DNA of 64,000 bases from Colocasia esculenta (Eukaryota; Streptophyta; Magnoliopsida; Alismatales; Araceae), in assembly GCA_014218235.1 (NCBI GenBank), contig CM024760.1:5875993-5939992 (forward strand), written 5' to 3'. The notes under the pieces were generated by a model. It was not told the DNA's origin. It saw only the letters and a program-made list of their open reading frames with translations, and did no database searches. The first letter of the stretch is position 1. Every line of letters begins with the position of its first letter. Of the stretch, positions 12,439 to 25,320 are shown piece by piece. The position numbers and the translations under genes are program-made.

Positions 12439-15400
12439 TGTAAGGCCCCGAATTTTCTTTTCCCACTTCTGTTTTATGTATATGATGTTTACTTATTTTG
12501 TATAAATGGCATGCATGAAGATGATGCATATTATAGATATAAATCTTGCATGTGCATATGCGAGGACGTATGTTATATATGTGAATATAACGTAATTGGC
12601 CAATTTTGTGTATAAGGTATCTATTCAAATATTATGCAAGTACCATCTAAATATTGAAGTATACCTTATATTGCCCATTTCATAATATTGTGTGCGAAAT
12701 GTATAGTGCATATGTGTATGTACGTATGTAGATTATCATATGCATGTGATAATTGTGTACTTAATTTTACATATGTAACACCTTGGTATACTTAGGTATG
12801 CATGAGTATACTTAGTTGTAAACGTTGTTCATTTGCATGGTGTAGTTAATGTGTACATTGTACTTTGTACATTGCAAGTATATCTATATCTCAAGTGCAA
12901 GTATGATAGGTGTATTTATTTAGTAGTGTATATTGTCTTCATAAACCTCATGTAGCATAGGTAGGTACCTATGTACATCTTATCTTAGTGTGCTTATGTA
13001 TGCATAGGCATGCCTAGGTATAAATGTTATTGATTTCATAAGTGTAATAAGATACATGTATACCTTAGACGTTGTATGCGTGTGTAGTATTATGTGCGTG
13101 TTATATTATCTTGATGTACCTATGTATGTATGTATAGGATTAATAGTAAATATTGGATGGTTACCTGGTGTAATGGTGTGTACACATATCCGCATGGGTT
13201 CATGTGCACATATGTGTGGATTAAGCATGGTTCTGCATGATTTTATGTCTGGCAGAAGGATGTCTTGGCGTCAACATGGATGGACGCCCATATATGTCAG
13301 CGTCCATATCGACTGACGCCAACCCTAATGTAGCCGTCCATGGATGTGGACGCCAATATCCCTAATTTTCTGTGCAAACAGAGCGCAGAGAACACCCATT
13401 GGGCCAGGCTTCTGATGGGAGGAGTGTCTTCCCACCGGCCCTTTCATGTCCCTTCAGCCCTGCACGAGCCCCTCTTGTTCCCTAGTTATGAAAAACCCCC
13501 CCTTTGGCAACCTAGAGAGCTCTCTTGGCCTTTACTAGGAAGGAAACCCTAACAGAGAAAGAGAGGAAGGACTGCTTTGGAGGGTGGATCCGGCGACTGG
13601 AGGCGTTTCCTGGTGATCTTCTATGACAAGGAGGAAAGACCATACGTAGGAGGAGGCTCCCCCGGCGCTGGACTGCGGCCTACAACCCCCTAGAACCGGA
13701 GCCAAGGAGTTTTGGAGGCTTCTTGGCACTGCCCAAGGAGAGCTTCTCCGGCCATTAGATCGTTTGGAGATTTATTCGGAGGCAAGTAACCCATAGATCT
13801 CAATCTCATACATGTTCCCTAGGTCCCAGTAATTTTTATGGATTTTAAATCGTGTCCTAGACCCTCCTTTTCACTGAGTATTGGGGTTCGGTCTGTGCTG
13901 TTGCCAGACGGAACTTGGCGTCAATGCCATTGACGCCAAGGTCTCCCATAGGCGTCCAGCGATCGTGCCGTCAAACTCTTGAACGGCCAGAGGTTGCCGC
14001 CAGTTCTTCAGGATAGAACAGTGAGCTGTTCTTCCTGATAGATGATTATTTCGATATGTTTTCGCCATGAGGATATAGTGTAAATCCTATATGCTATGTA
14101 AAATGGATAATGTGGTGTGTGTGTGGAAATTTCTGCATTTTCTGTGGATGGCATGAATTCTTTTGATTATTGAAATACATGTTGGAAAAAGGATGGATTA
14201 TGCATGTTCATCTACTGTCTACCTAATTCCTGAGAATATAATGCCCTAGATTTTTCCATACCAGGTGTATATGTATCAGTCCATGCCCTGAAAATTTGAG
14301 AATTTTTCCATGACTGTGGAATTTACTGAAAATTCTGTTTTGGAAATAGGAGACATGCATAGGAATTGTAAAATCTACAGTAAATTGTGTATGTGCAATA
14401 AATCGAGGAAAATTTCTGTGTTCACAAATATGTTAGGTTCAGGACTGTGAACTGTTAAACCCGATGTTCATGTTATGTTCCATGTTAAATCAAATTATGA
14501 ACGGCATGAGATTTCATGTTTTAATTTCTGTAAATGTAATATGGTTCAGAAAAATATGAAAATGTTCGGGTGTGATTATAAACCTGAAATGTGTCTGTGG
14601 TTAAAATCTCAGGTTGTTTTGATAACAGTAAGTATCGTTATGGATTTTAATGAGAAAAACGACTATGTGAGCATGTTAATTGTGATTTGATGTGATTCAG
14701 TAGATTTCGGTATAGTTATATCTGTATTATGATTATTTGGTAGTTGCAACAGTGAAGTTAAAATCAGTGAATGAGGGCTTATGTGTGTGTGAATTTTTGC
14801 ATGAGTGTGTGTGCATGAGACATGGGAACAAGTGGTATAAGTGTGTAAAACGGTTAATGTGATAAAGATAACCAAATATGCCCATAAGACACTGCCACCT
14901 TAGATGCTTGGAGCTGTACTGTAGTGGTGCCCCTACGGGAAAGCTCAAAGTGTTACACCCTAGGAAAGGGTCTTGATAAAGTGTACACCCTGGCAAAGGG
15001 TCTTGTAAAAATCTTGGAGGTGGACAAGTTCCACTGGTAATGGTGGGAAGGGCTTTCCCCAGTTTCTACAGAGACTAAGACTTATCACTGTGCCGGTGAT
15101 TAAGTAAGCGAATGTGACCAAGTGTGTGTTATGTGACATCTAATGGTGGTTTGGGCTGTGTCTTGGCATTAAGTGAAAATAACCATAAGTGTGATGTGAA
15201 AAGTGACATGTGTTCAATAGCCAAGGTATGTGCGAGATATGTGTAAATGTGGCACAGGTTATGTGCAAAAGTGAAGTGATAAGAAGTGTGTGAATGTGAA
15301 AGAGGGATTAATGGCAGATGTGTATGAGTATTGTGTGATAGAACAAAGTGAGTGTATGTGAAAGCCAAGGTTCATCATGTGGTTATGTGTAATGAGAAAA

Positions 15401-16401
15401 TAGTATAAGTGTAAACGACAATAGTGTTGATTGATAAAATGTTTATTGATGTGTACAAATGTGTATGTGTATGTGTTTATGTATAACTTATTGCTAAAAG
15501 TGATGTTACTACTAGTACCAAAATGTAAGTATATGCTTTCATATTCATGGAATTTGAATGGTTGGATGCACATGTGTGTAGTATCATGTGTATAGTTAAA
15601 AGTGATCCCATGTAAGGGTAAATGAATGTCATAGATTTTATAGAAAATCAGCAAGCTAAATGTATGTAATTGTTATGGTTGTATGCAAAGTGTTAGAAAT
15701 CATGCTAGCAATGAAACCTATCTCGTATATTTTTTCCACGACTTAGTTATGAAGTTTACAATGATGTGAGTAAAGTGTGAAGGTAATGCAAATGTGTATT
15801 TGTACTTATGATAATGACGCCATGTTATTAGAAATCTTGTTAGATTATAGTTTTACATGTGTTAGAATAGTTGTTTAATACAACCCCATGTGAACCTATT
15901 TTGTTTATAGCACAAGCATGTATGATTAAATTGCTGAAATTTATCGTGTTAAATTGTTAAAAAGTATGTATGTATTGAATCTTAAGTTACTTGCTGAGTC
16001 TATTGCATAGACTCACTCTTGCTAATCATTTCAGGAATTAGCAGTGGAGGAGCTAGCAGGAATTGAAGTGGAGTTGGGCTAAGTGATTGAAGAGTTGTAG
16101 TTGATATTTCATAAGTATGTAATGCTACAATTGGAAATTTGGATTTTGTTCAAATGTACTTGGAGTCGGCTATGTAATTGAACATTTTGTACTTATGTTA
16201 TCTCTTATTGAACTATACAGACTGTGGCATGTGGATTTAAAAGTTGATGGAATGAGATTCATTAAATTCCGTTGCATTTATTTAATTCTATTTTGTATAT
16301 CTCAGCTCATTTGTTACTTGTTGGGGTATTCTCCCCTGTAGCGGCTTGCTCTCATCCGACGTGGGTTGGTATAACCGTACCGGTGGAAGTGGGTCATTGC
16401 A
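12439..16401 (+). mobile_element. Solo LTR S2 (4.0 kb) nested in G1 LTR
   Basis: It begins TGTAAGGCCCCGAATTTTC and ends GTGGGTCATTGCA. The flanks are AAG-C (12435-12438) and AAGGC (16402-16406), a five-base target duplication with one G missing on the left. The intact site is visible at 4888-4900 (ACTAAGGCCATGG). The start resembles the plus-oriented LTR at 62366, so I orient it plus. It has no primer site, polypurine tract or internal domain, as expected after LTR-LTR recombination. It contains GGCGTC/GACGCC inverted repeats at 13255-13350 and a perfect palindrome at 13914-13940. The sequence TTGCTGAGTCTATTGCATAG near 15990 is typical of Tekay LTR 3' parts. Confidence 0.8.
13914..13940. repeat. 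Perfect 13-bp-arm palindrome in S2
   Basis: CTTGGCGTCAATG, one C, then its exact reverse complement. It belongs to a series of GGCGTC/GACGCC-cored inverted repeats found in the related LTRs (4530-4640, 13255-13350, 62570-62680, 63195-63295). Confidence 0.9.
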
Positions 16402-18337
16402 AAGGCCATGGATCGTGCTGATCCCTAAGTGGAACGGGTTTTAGAGTACAACTAGCTCGTCGGCTAAGGACGTGTGCGAAAGCCAAGAAGACTTACGGAG
16501 GGCTTGACAAGGAGTCCCTCGTCTAGTCGGTACTATTCTCGTTGGGAGGTGGTCCATGCCAAAGAGTGTGTAGAAAACTAGGGTCCGTCGTGCCTCGAGT
16601 GCTCGAAGGCCGAGGGGCAGCGTAACGGCGTATGAACACGCGAATAAAATGAAGACAATTGTATTTATTTAATTAGGGAATTTGTAATTTATTTCACTAA
16701 TTACCAGATACATTTTTGCATAATTTAATAGGGTTTCATGGCAAACATGATTGTTAAGTGTGTGCAAATATAAGAAATCCGAGAGAACATGTATAGTTGT
16801 GCATATAGCATTTAAATAATTAAATCCATGTAATAATGCTTATTAATAATTAATAATTCGAAATTATTCATGATAGAACTTAGTTTGGGCTTAACAAGGT
16901 TTAATAGACATATATGGCAGGGTTAAAAGGGAAAAAATCAGGATTCTGGTCGCTCTGGTGTTGTCGCGACGCAGGTTGCTGTCGCGATCAGGTCGCGACA
17001 AGGCCGACCGGCCAGTTCAGGGAGTCGGTCGCGACGGGGTTAATAGTTGCAATCAGGTCGCGCCACTATGTCCGGTCGCGTTCTGTTGAACCGGGCACTG
17101 GGAAACCGGGGGTAGGTCGCGACATGTCGACCCGTCGCGTTCAGAACGCGATGGTTCTTCCTATCGCAACCCCTTCTGAGATCGCAGTAGATCGGGCCGT
17201 CACGATACCAGAAGGCTGCTTGAACCCAGAAAAGAGCTTTTTCCCCTTTTCCAGGTGGGTTCCATCCCTTCTTTCATGACATGTCCACTTCACAATTCGA
17301 TATAAAATCACAGAGAGCTCCAAAAATCATGAAATCAATTTTAAATGAAACTAGTTATGGAGATCTATCTTTGGGCATGATTAATTAGAAAACAAACATG
17401 ATTAGGACATGCTTTGATTAGGTTACTCTTTGATGACCTAAACATGCATATTCATAGATCAACAATTAATTAGTAATGGATACATGATGAAAATTAGGGA
17501 AACTATGGGCGTTTGAAAGCCAACACAAGTAGTATTTATGAGAATATTCGCATTGCATGAGTCATGTACATGCATAGATTGAAGGCAATAATGTAGGTTC
17601 GGTACATGGAGATAACAGGGTTTCACAGAATTAATTCTCCCTCATGGACGAACGAAAAGTAGCAAAATCAGAGGGCTACCTAGGGTTAAAGTTTCACGAG
17701 TTTAGCTTGAGAGATTCTCTACTTTTCATTGCAGTAAAGAAAACCCTAGTTTGGTGATGAAAAAGAGAAGATCCCTCCTTGCTCCAAGCCTTTTCCCCTT
17801 GCTCTCCACGTCCAAAACTCCTTCCTCTTCGTCTCCCAGAGCTTCCACCATGATCTATGGGTGCTAGGGCCGAGTTTAGGGTGTTTTGTTTGCTAATAGA
17901 GTCCTAACCCTTCTAAGAGTCCTCCCTTCCATTAAATTCCGAATTTCCCATATTTATCTCCCACTTTCCCTCCATTATCTCCTAATTAGAGTTGGAAAGA
18001 GATTAAATTTCGTGGGCAAGGGTTAGGGTAAGTATATGACTCTTTTTTTAGGATATATATGACTTATTTAGCATTTATCTTAAACCCCTTTCTAATTATT
18101 AATTAATTACATACGAAATTGGATTAATTATTTCCCATCCCATGATGGGCTCCTCACAATTAGGCCCATTATTTTGTATTTGAACTATTTACACAACCCA
18201 TTATTGATTTAACTTAATGAGCTTGATTTAATTTCCTTTTATTTCACTTATTCCTCATTATTCTAATTAAATCTATTTATTCTTTTATTTAATTAAAACT
18301 TTATTTTATTGGGATTTAAAAATCAAGAGGTGCTACA

Positions 18338-19813
18338 ATTAATGGTTTCATGCAATGTTTTGACAAAATTTCAGACTGTTTAGCCTTTTCCTCAACCACA
18401 TGCACTTGGTTTTTCAATTCTTCATTTCCAGATTTGAAGAAGTATTTCCTTTTCAAGTATGCTGAATTTTTCTGAGAAACCATTACCATGAATCATGCAT
18501 TCTATTTCTTCTTCATACAATACAATTTTGCTTTTCAAAATTCTATTTCATCATGAAGATTTTCATATTTCAGATTAAGTTTATGACATGATATGCAGGG
18601 ACTATTTTTTTATTCTTATAAAGAAAACATTTAATTTTAATTTTTAGTCCTTTATTTTCCTTTTTTACTTTCTTGTATTTTTCATATAAAGCAGATACAT
18701 TGATTCTATCTCCTCAATGGTAAAAGATTCGCGTAAAAATTACTTCAGGAGATTCATCTTTAATAGCCATGAGTCCCCAGTCGACGTCCTTCTTTTCCTA
18801 GACATCTTCTATTGCGGAGCTTGACTCGGAGTCACTCCACGTGGCGACCATGGCCTTGACTTCTTTGCCTTGGCTTTGCTCGACTTTCTCAGAAATACTG
18901 GGCATTCGGATTTCATGTGCCCAATGCCTTGACATTGATAGCAAACTAGTTCAGTTTTTTGCTGGAGTCCTGTTCCTTGTTTTGCCCTTAAAATCCTTGG
19001 AAGAAGTTGCATACAGTGGCCTTTTTCCTCAGAATTTCTGAAGCTTCGTGCAATTTTGGCCACTTCTTCCTCATCCTTCACCTGAGGAGTTCTCCTCTAG
19101 ACAATTGGTTGGACTTTTTAGCCTTCAGTGCCACATCTTTTTGCTTAAGAATTGGCTTGCTCAGCTTCCTCCTTTTAAGTTTATCTCATAAGTCATGAGG
19201 CTCCCAATCAACTCCTCCATAGTGAGGCTTGATAGGTTCTTGGAGTCCTCTATGACTGAGGCCTTGGTGTGCCACACTGGTGGGAGGGATCTCAAAACTT
19301 TACGAATACCTCTGTGTCATGTAGTTCTTCCCGAGTGCCTTTGTCCATTTGATTTTGGAGAGCCTAGAAACATATCAGAGATTGTTTCCACAGGGCTCAT
19401 CTTGAACATCTCGTACTCATGGACCAGGATGTTGGCTTTGGTCTCCTTGATCTCTGACGTGCCTTCATAGATCAATTTCAACTTGTCCCCATTTCTTTTG
19501 CTGAGCTGCACATAGAATGCGAGAATACTCATCACGGTGTATACACGTTGCAAGATATTCAAGGCACTAAAATTTATCTTGGATTTTTTTAATGCTATCC
19601 TCCGTCCACTTTCCTTCATCCTCTAGCAGTGTGTATGGACCGTTACTCGCAAGTTTTCAGATCTCATAGTCTTGATCTCTGAGAAAGACATGCATACAAT
19701 TTTTCCAATATGATAATTACTGCCATCAAAGTATGGTGGATTGATAAAGTGACCCTCAAGCACATATCCTTTGCTGGCCATCGCACACGAATCACTCTAA
19801 GATAAAGAGCCTT
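18338..19813 (-). pseudogene. Copia gag (UBN2 type), minus strand
   Basis: Minus-strand frames show YEGTSEIKETKANILVHEYE and MFKMSPVETISDMF (19317-19619), the hallmark block of copia UBN2-type gag, and a zinc knuckle CYQCQGIGHMKSEC (18902-18943). Further left is the Ser-rich segment followed by a Lys/Glu coiled-coil-like stretch normal for this gag C-terminus. Frameshifts and stops break it throughout. G1 inserted at 18337/18338 and removed whatever pol followed. Confidence 0.8.
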
Positions 19814-19825
19814 GCTCTGATACCA
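19814..19825 (-). other. Primer-binding site facing left
   Basis: GCTCTGATACCA on the plus strand, an iMet primer site for the minus-strand gag to its left. Two bases (AT) separate it from the LTR edge TGAAG at 19828. A second primer site, facing right, lies at the other end of the same LTR. Confidence 0.8.
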
Positions 19826-19827
19826 AT

Positions 19828-21079
19828 TGAAGTCGGTCGACCAATTCTTCAACTGTCCCAGCTGCAAATAGTACTGGCTAGGTTGGTCATCCGATTCCTT
19901 CATATCGGTTGTCCGAGATTTTCTTCACCATCGGAATCTTAGTCATCAATCGATTGGCCTTCTCACCATCAATCGATTGGACTAAACATCAATCGATTGG
20001 TTCCATAATCGGTCGTCTGCCCTAAATCAGACGACCGATTTTGTGTAGCATGTCAAAACGAGAAGAAGAAGCAGGTTGACTCCAAGGCTAAGTCCAGAAT
20101 CGGATGACCGACCTTGTAAAATCAGTCGATCGATTAAGGCAGTGAGTTTCCTAATCTATACGAACTCTTTCCAGAAGTGGGACTCTTCCTTGATTAGCAC
20201 AAGCACGTCTTTTGGAAATCTTCTAGGGGTCTTCCACTATAAATGCGGCTATGTATCATGATGCGGAAGGGAAGGATAACCGCCTCCAAGAGAGCAACCG
20301 TGCCCTAGCATTTAGGAGAGAAGTGTGCTTCCTAGAAAGAGCCAACAGAAGCTCTTCACATGTAGAAGCCTGAAGAACGAGTCTTCATCATCTAGAGGCC
20401 CTCTAGATGTTCCAAGAAAATGTTCTTCATCAGAAAGGCATGGATTTGGTGTTGCTTCTTGCAAGACTCTGTTATGAAGCACTCTACATCGGCCATTCTT
20501 CACTGTGACATCGTCGGGCAAGACGACTACATTAGGCCAAACTTTTGAGACGTGAGAACTCTATACTTTACTTTGTTTAGATTGTTGTCTCTCCTGTCCA
20601 CTTTTTTTCATTTGTTCTTATTTAAACCAGAACATACTGTGTGGTTGGTGTGTAGTGCGTGTGGCGCATACACATCGGGTTATCTCGTCCCCAGGAAACG
20701 AGGTGGGGTTGTGGTTGTCCCAGCAAACAATAGTGTGTGTGTGAGGTCTTGTAACTTGTACCTAGGAAACAAGTTAGTGAAATCCCTCATGGGGGTGTGG
20801 GGTAGTGGACGTAGGCGCATACGAGGTGTGTTTTTCCGAACCACTCTAAATCCTGCATGCACTTGTGGTCTGATCCTTTTCTTCTATCTCCATTCTAGCA
20901 CGTTAGGATAGTTGGTTTCATTATTTTGATTGTTATTCTGCTGTGCATCTCAAACAATAGGTTTACTTATTTGAGTTTGATATATTTTTGTGTAAAAGAT
21001 TTTTTAGTTAGGCAATAACCAATTCACCTCTCTCCTCTTGGTTGTTCATCACACATACATTCGAGTATTTTACTCTTCA
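19828..21079 (+). repeat. Copia LTR shared by two divergent internal regions
   Basis: It runs from TGAAGTCGGTCGACC to TATTTTACTCTTCA, so its ends form a five-base inverted repeat TGAAG/CTTCA. I orient it plus because a TATAAAT lies at 20238 and its end has the plant copia signature CAATTCACC...CTCTTGG before the rightward primer site. It holds repeated short motifs: ATCAATCGATTGG three times at 19945-20005, and forms of ATCGGTCGNCCGATT. No second copy is visible in the window. Confidence 0.7.
20238..20244 (+). promoter_or_regulatory. Putative LTR TATA box
   Basis: TATAAAT within CACTATAAATGCGG, about 410 bp into the 1252-bp LTR, a usual place for a copia U3 promoter. Not tested against promoter models. 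Confidence 0.45.
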
Positions 21080-21081
21080 AT

Positions 21082-21093
21082 TGGTATTAGAGC
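21082..21093 (+). other. Primer-binding site facing right
   Basis: TGGTATTAGAGC, one mismatch from the iMet primer site TGGTATCAGAGC, three bases after the LTR edge at 21079. It belongs to the plus-strand copia region. Confidence 0.75.
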
Positions 21094-22496
21094 ATGTGAC
21101 GACACCTCTTGATAATCGGTCGACCGATTTACCAAGTCGGTCGTCCGATTGTGTCAGTTCTACAATTCTTATTCTAGTCTTGTCTTTTCTTTTTGTCCAA
21201 GTCTTGATCTTTGAAAGGTCCACTTCATGTGTGACTTTTGACATATTTTGCTACACACTTAACACACAAGTTAGACCCTCAAATCAAATATGAATGAATC
21301 AAATGCTTAGATCATTAAGATAAATACCAATTGCTGCTTTATGATCCTTTCATCATAATTGAGAATTAGTATTTTTGTGGTAATCAAAATCTATAGAGTA
21401 CAATAGAATCCGCTTTTCGTTCTAACGAACTAGAAGTGTCTATAATGAAATAGGGAAAAAAATAGAGGCATCATAAGGAATGGATGATCACAACACCTTG
21501 ATGGATCGTGATCGCTAGGCATACGTGGGTACCGAAGGAGTGTAAAAGCTAAAGAAGTGCAGCAAGTGCAAAAGGGAGTTGTCGCAGAATACCTTTTAAG
21601 CGGGGGAGATTGTATGGGAGAGAGTGGGTTCTTCTTCTTCTACGAATACAGCCGACCGTGGTAGAAGGCTTCTTCAAGTTTTGATTACCCTGAGACAGAC
21701 AAAGACAAAGAGAAAAGACAATGGATTAGCCAACAATAGTGTATTATCAATCCTTAAATGAAAATAAAAAGATGAAGCATGGAGTTGACTCACCTTTCGA
21801 TGACTTTTAAACCCCTAAGTTAGGTGGATTGCATGCATGAGAATAGTGATGTGTGTGTGTTGATTAAAAAGTGATAGAACCAAATAAAGACTGAAGAAAT
21901 GAGCCCATGTTGGGGGATTGGAGGAGATGGTGGTATGAATAAACAAAAAATAACAAGAGAAGAAAGAAAAGAGGTGCTTCCTCAAAGAGTTGATAGCGCA
22001 AGATGGCTGTGTAGACACGCCAAATTTGATAGCATACTGAGTAAATTTCATGTTACACTGCAATGGTTTAAAGTGCCTCTCTCCACTTAATCATCTGAGT
22101 AATTTTCTTATTTTTTAAAGATTTTATAGGATTTGTATAATGTGCCATTGGGGGTCCTATCTCAAAATTGTTTACGACGGGTCAAGTGTAGCGTTTTAGT
22201 GAATCAATTAGTGAAGGCTGCATCGATTGCTATGGTCAATCAATTAGATCTTACATTGGTGATATCTGCATCGCGTCACACCCTCGTGTTTCATACATCA
22301 ATTAGTAGATCTGAATAGATTGAACTTAAACATCGATTCCTGAATATGATTTACGATGGGTCAAGCCGACACACTTCTTTGTTCTAATTGATGCTTGTTT
22401 CGATTGAGTCTCTATTGATTAGTGAAGGATCTAATACGCGGTGGGTGAACCAGATGTGATTTTGGTTCCGATTCCCAGTTTGTTCCGATTGATGTT
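21094..22496 (+). mobile_element. Copia leader and LTR-derived debris
   Basis: The first part repeats the CGGTCGACCGA motif outside the LTR (21110-21155). At about 21600 AGCGGGGGAGAT precedes TGTATGGGAG, the usual polypurine tract/LTR boundary of copia elements, so a fragment of another element may start at 21611. The stretch 22100-22480 has repeated ATCGATT/CAATTAG-type motifs resembling copia LTR or leader. I find no gene here. Confidence 0.4.
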
Positions 22497-23378
22497 ATGA
22501 GAACTGCATCTTATCAAGAAGTCAAATGCAAATTGGAGCGCTATGAACATTGTGCAATGTTCACTTCATCCTACGGAATTTCAAGAGTCTCCTCATGTGC
22601 TAGTGCGAAGGAGATATGGAATCGCTTAATGGTCATCTATGAAGGTACGTCTGAAGTGAAAGAAACAAAAGCTAATATGTTAGTCTCTGAGTATGAAGCA
22701 TTTAAAACGACACATGATGAACCATCTCAGAGATGTCCGACAGACTGACCTTGTTGACAAATGGATTAATGAATCTAGGAAAAATCTATACTGACAAGAA
22801 CTTGTTAGAAAGATTCTTAGATCTTTGACCCATGTATGGCATACAAAGGACATTGTAGTGGAAGAATCAAGAAATTTGTCAACTATGTCTTTTGATGAAT
22901 AATTGGCTCTTTGATGACCTATGAGTTGGGCTCAAAAAGAACAGAAGAAGATCTCAAGAAAAAGAAGCCACTCGCTCTCAAGGCAAGTCCAAGAATCAAG
23001 GAAGCTACTGATGAAAGTGAGTCATCCACTTCAAAAAATGACTCAGGTGAGTTTACTCTTACAACAAGAAAGTTTAGAAAATTTCTGAGAAAGGAAGGTA
23101 AGGGATTTCTGAAAAAGAAACCACAAGTGAATAATTTTTGAAAGCCTAAACAATATTTGAATAAAAGATCTAACAGGGTTGTATGCTACAACTGTAGAAA
23201 ACCAGGGCATGTTAAATCAGAATGTCCTGAGCCCCTGAAGAAGACCAACCCAAATGGACGAAGAACAATAAAAAGGATATGGTTGGAACTTGGAGCCAAG
23301 AGGAAGATGATGATGAGAAGAAGCTCAAAAGCTGATGAAACAAACACCAAAATCTGTCTGATAGCTAGAGGAGAATAA
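22497..23378 (+). pseudogene. Copia gag (UBN2 type), plus strand
   Basis: The first block contains SAKEIWNRLMVIYEGTSEVK and ETKANMLVSEYEAFK, the UBN2 core. After a frameshift near 22740 come SDRLTLLTNGLMNLGKIYTD-like residues and FDE-L-IGSLMTYE, then a Lys-rich, Ser-rich stretch and a zinc knuckle CYNCRKPGHVKSEC (23184-23225). Several in-frame stops (for example near 22830-22910 and at 23139) make it non-functional. It is similar to the minus-strand gag at 18338-19813, so both come from one broad family. Confidence 0.8.
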
Positions 23379-24384
23379 GAAGATAGAAGAGGTAGTATCT
23401 CCATTTAAAGAATTTTTCATTGATTGATGGAACATGTCTATTTTAATTACTTGATCAATATGATGAAATCAAAAAAGAAAACAATGCTCAAAAGAAAAAT
23501 GAATCTATTATTCATGATACTTCAATGGAAGAGAAAGAAAAAGTGCTTGTTCAAGAAATTTCTATGTTAAAAGAAATGTTAGTGAATTGAAAGTTAAGGA
23601 GATTGAGTATGTCAAAGAAATAAAACTGGTTACTGAAAATATGATGTCATCAAAAGTGTAATACTGAAATGAAAAAGAAAATTGAAATCTTCAAAAGAAG
23701 TACCAGAGACAAGAAGTTCTGGAAAGGTTTGTGAGTGGAAAAATAATATAGAAGCCTTGTTGGGAATAAAAGTGAACTTCAACAAAGAAGGTTTGGCTTC
23801 AATCCCTCAAAGAAAAAAGAAATAGGGTTGAAGACAATAACATTTATTTCGTCAACACTCAGAAGTCTCCTCATCTAGAAATCAACTCAATGGGAGAAAA
23901 ATTCAGAGAATGAGAAAAGAAAGAATGTTAAAAATTTTGAAATTGGAAAATTCAATTAAAAGGGTAAGATAGTGCTGGATTCAGATCAACAAAAATGTTT
24001 CAATGGAATAAATCTTGGCAACCACATGACTGGGTAGGTCGACACACTACATATGGCAGGTCGACACTTCCATTCACCAGATTACAGAAAATGCCCAGAT
24101 GGACTCAAACAGGTCGACACTATCCCTACAGAGTGTCGACACACTCTCACAGTTTTGCTAGACCTGGTCATTTAGGATATCCCAAGAGGTCTAGTTATAA
24201 CAATTATTCATGGTTCCCTCAAAAGTACACCGGAGGCAAATCTAAAGGTAATCTCATGAATATGAAAAGGAACAGTGATCCAAAATTCTTGGAAACAACA
24301 AGAAGAATCAAAGACAAAATGAAACCAAAAATACCATTCAACCCATAATAAAAAGGCAAGCATGAATTCCAAAAAGTCTGTTAT
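23379..24384 (+). mobile_element. Remainder of plus-strand copia internal region
   Basis: Lys/Glu-rich, A-rich sequence, probably the gag C-terminal coiled-coil part, then an open frame at 23995-24348 rich in Trp, Arg and Tyr. GTCGACAC occurs four times in 24035-24150. I recognise no protease, integrase or RT. After removing the solo LTR inserted at 24385-33495 and one copy of GTTAT the region continues at 33501-33550, where GDLKGPNVLGF resembles the K-G-P-x-x-x-W/G-x linker just after copia gag. Confidence 0.55.
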
Positions 24385-25320
24385 TGTAACGACCCGACCT
24401 CCTGGACCCCCCCCCCCCCCGCCAGGGACCCGAAGGTCGTGCCGCCACCCACGGATCTGAAGACCCAGAAGGGTTAAAATTTAGTCTAGTGAGATAAGCA
24501 ATGAATTCAAATAACTAACAAGAAAGTCCGTACATTAATAAGGAAATTATGTACAACATGTCGCAAATAAAATATAGGTATAGAAAGAAAAGTGCAATCC
24601 TTAAGGGACATACCCCGAGGACTTGCAAAAAGGCAACTCTCAACTCACACAGTACAGGAGCTCTCACGCTCACAACTCACACTGTTGGCAACGCACGACG
24701 TAACAAATTGCCACCATAACTGTCCAGCAACGAACTCCTGTGACAGCGAGTCCCTACCTAAGAAAGTAGGGGGGGGGGGGGGGGGGCGTGAGCCTCGCGA
24801 ACAAGGCCCAGTAGGGATAACCAGTCCCTTACCAGCCAGAGCAGCAGGAACTCCAACGAAAAGCGGAAGTAACTACTCTAGAGAGCAGTAAAGCGAGAAA
24901 CACCTACTGCAAAGTACTACAAAGCAACGAAATAGAGTAACGCCACGGCCAACAACCAGGTCGGGCCAGACACGACTTTCGCAGAAATAACGGAGTCAGA
25001 AACCATGCGGAAGCAACCCTCGACACGCACCCGCCGAGACAAAGAGCTCTCGGAACACCGGAGCAACCACGTGAGACCCGAGTCTCACCAAGCAAGCACA
25101 ACCATCCCCGGCCTCCACAAGGTCAGAAAGTTCACAGACAGGTGTCACCATGAACAACACCGAGCAGCCACGTGAAAAGAATGTATCACCACAACACAGC
25201 CACCACAGACCTCCACAAGGTCGAGGGCCCACAAGTAGAACCACCCTAGACCTCAGACACGCCACGAGGTCAGGGAAACACACACGTCGATGCCACACGG
25301 ACTGGCACCAAGGAACAGAC

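Larger units (their letters stand above)
11419..18337 (-). repeat. 5' LTR of gypsy element G1, split by solo LTR S2
   Basis: The LTR edges are TGTAACGCCCTG at 11419 and GGTGCTACA at 18337. Removing the insertion at 12439-16401 leaves about 2.95 kb, a normal Tekay-type length. The part 16402-18337 is a diverged copy of about 4885-6836, including the GTCGCGAC-rich stretch (16960-17220). Outside this LTR the sequence changes to copia gag (18338 onward), so G1 inserted into a copia element. Confidence 0.85.

Noticed and set aside
12218..12628. Minus-strand frame of 136 codons
   Set aside because: It crosses the boundary between the G1 LTR and the inserted solo LTR at 12439, so it is an accidental join.
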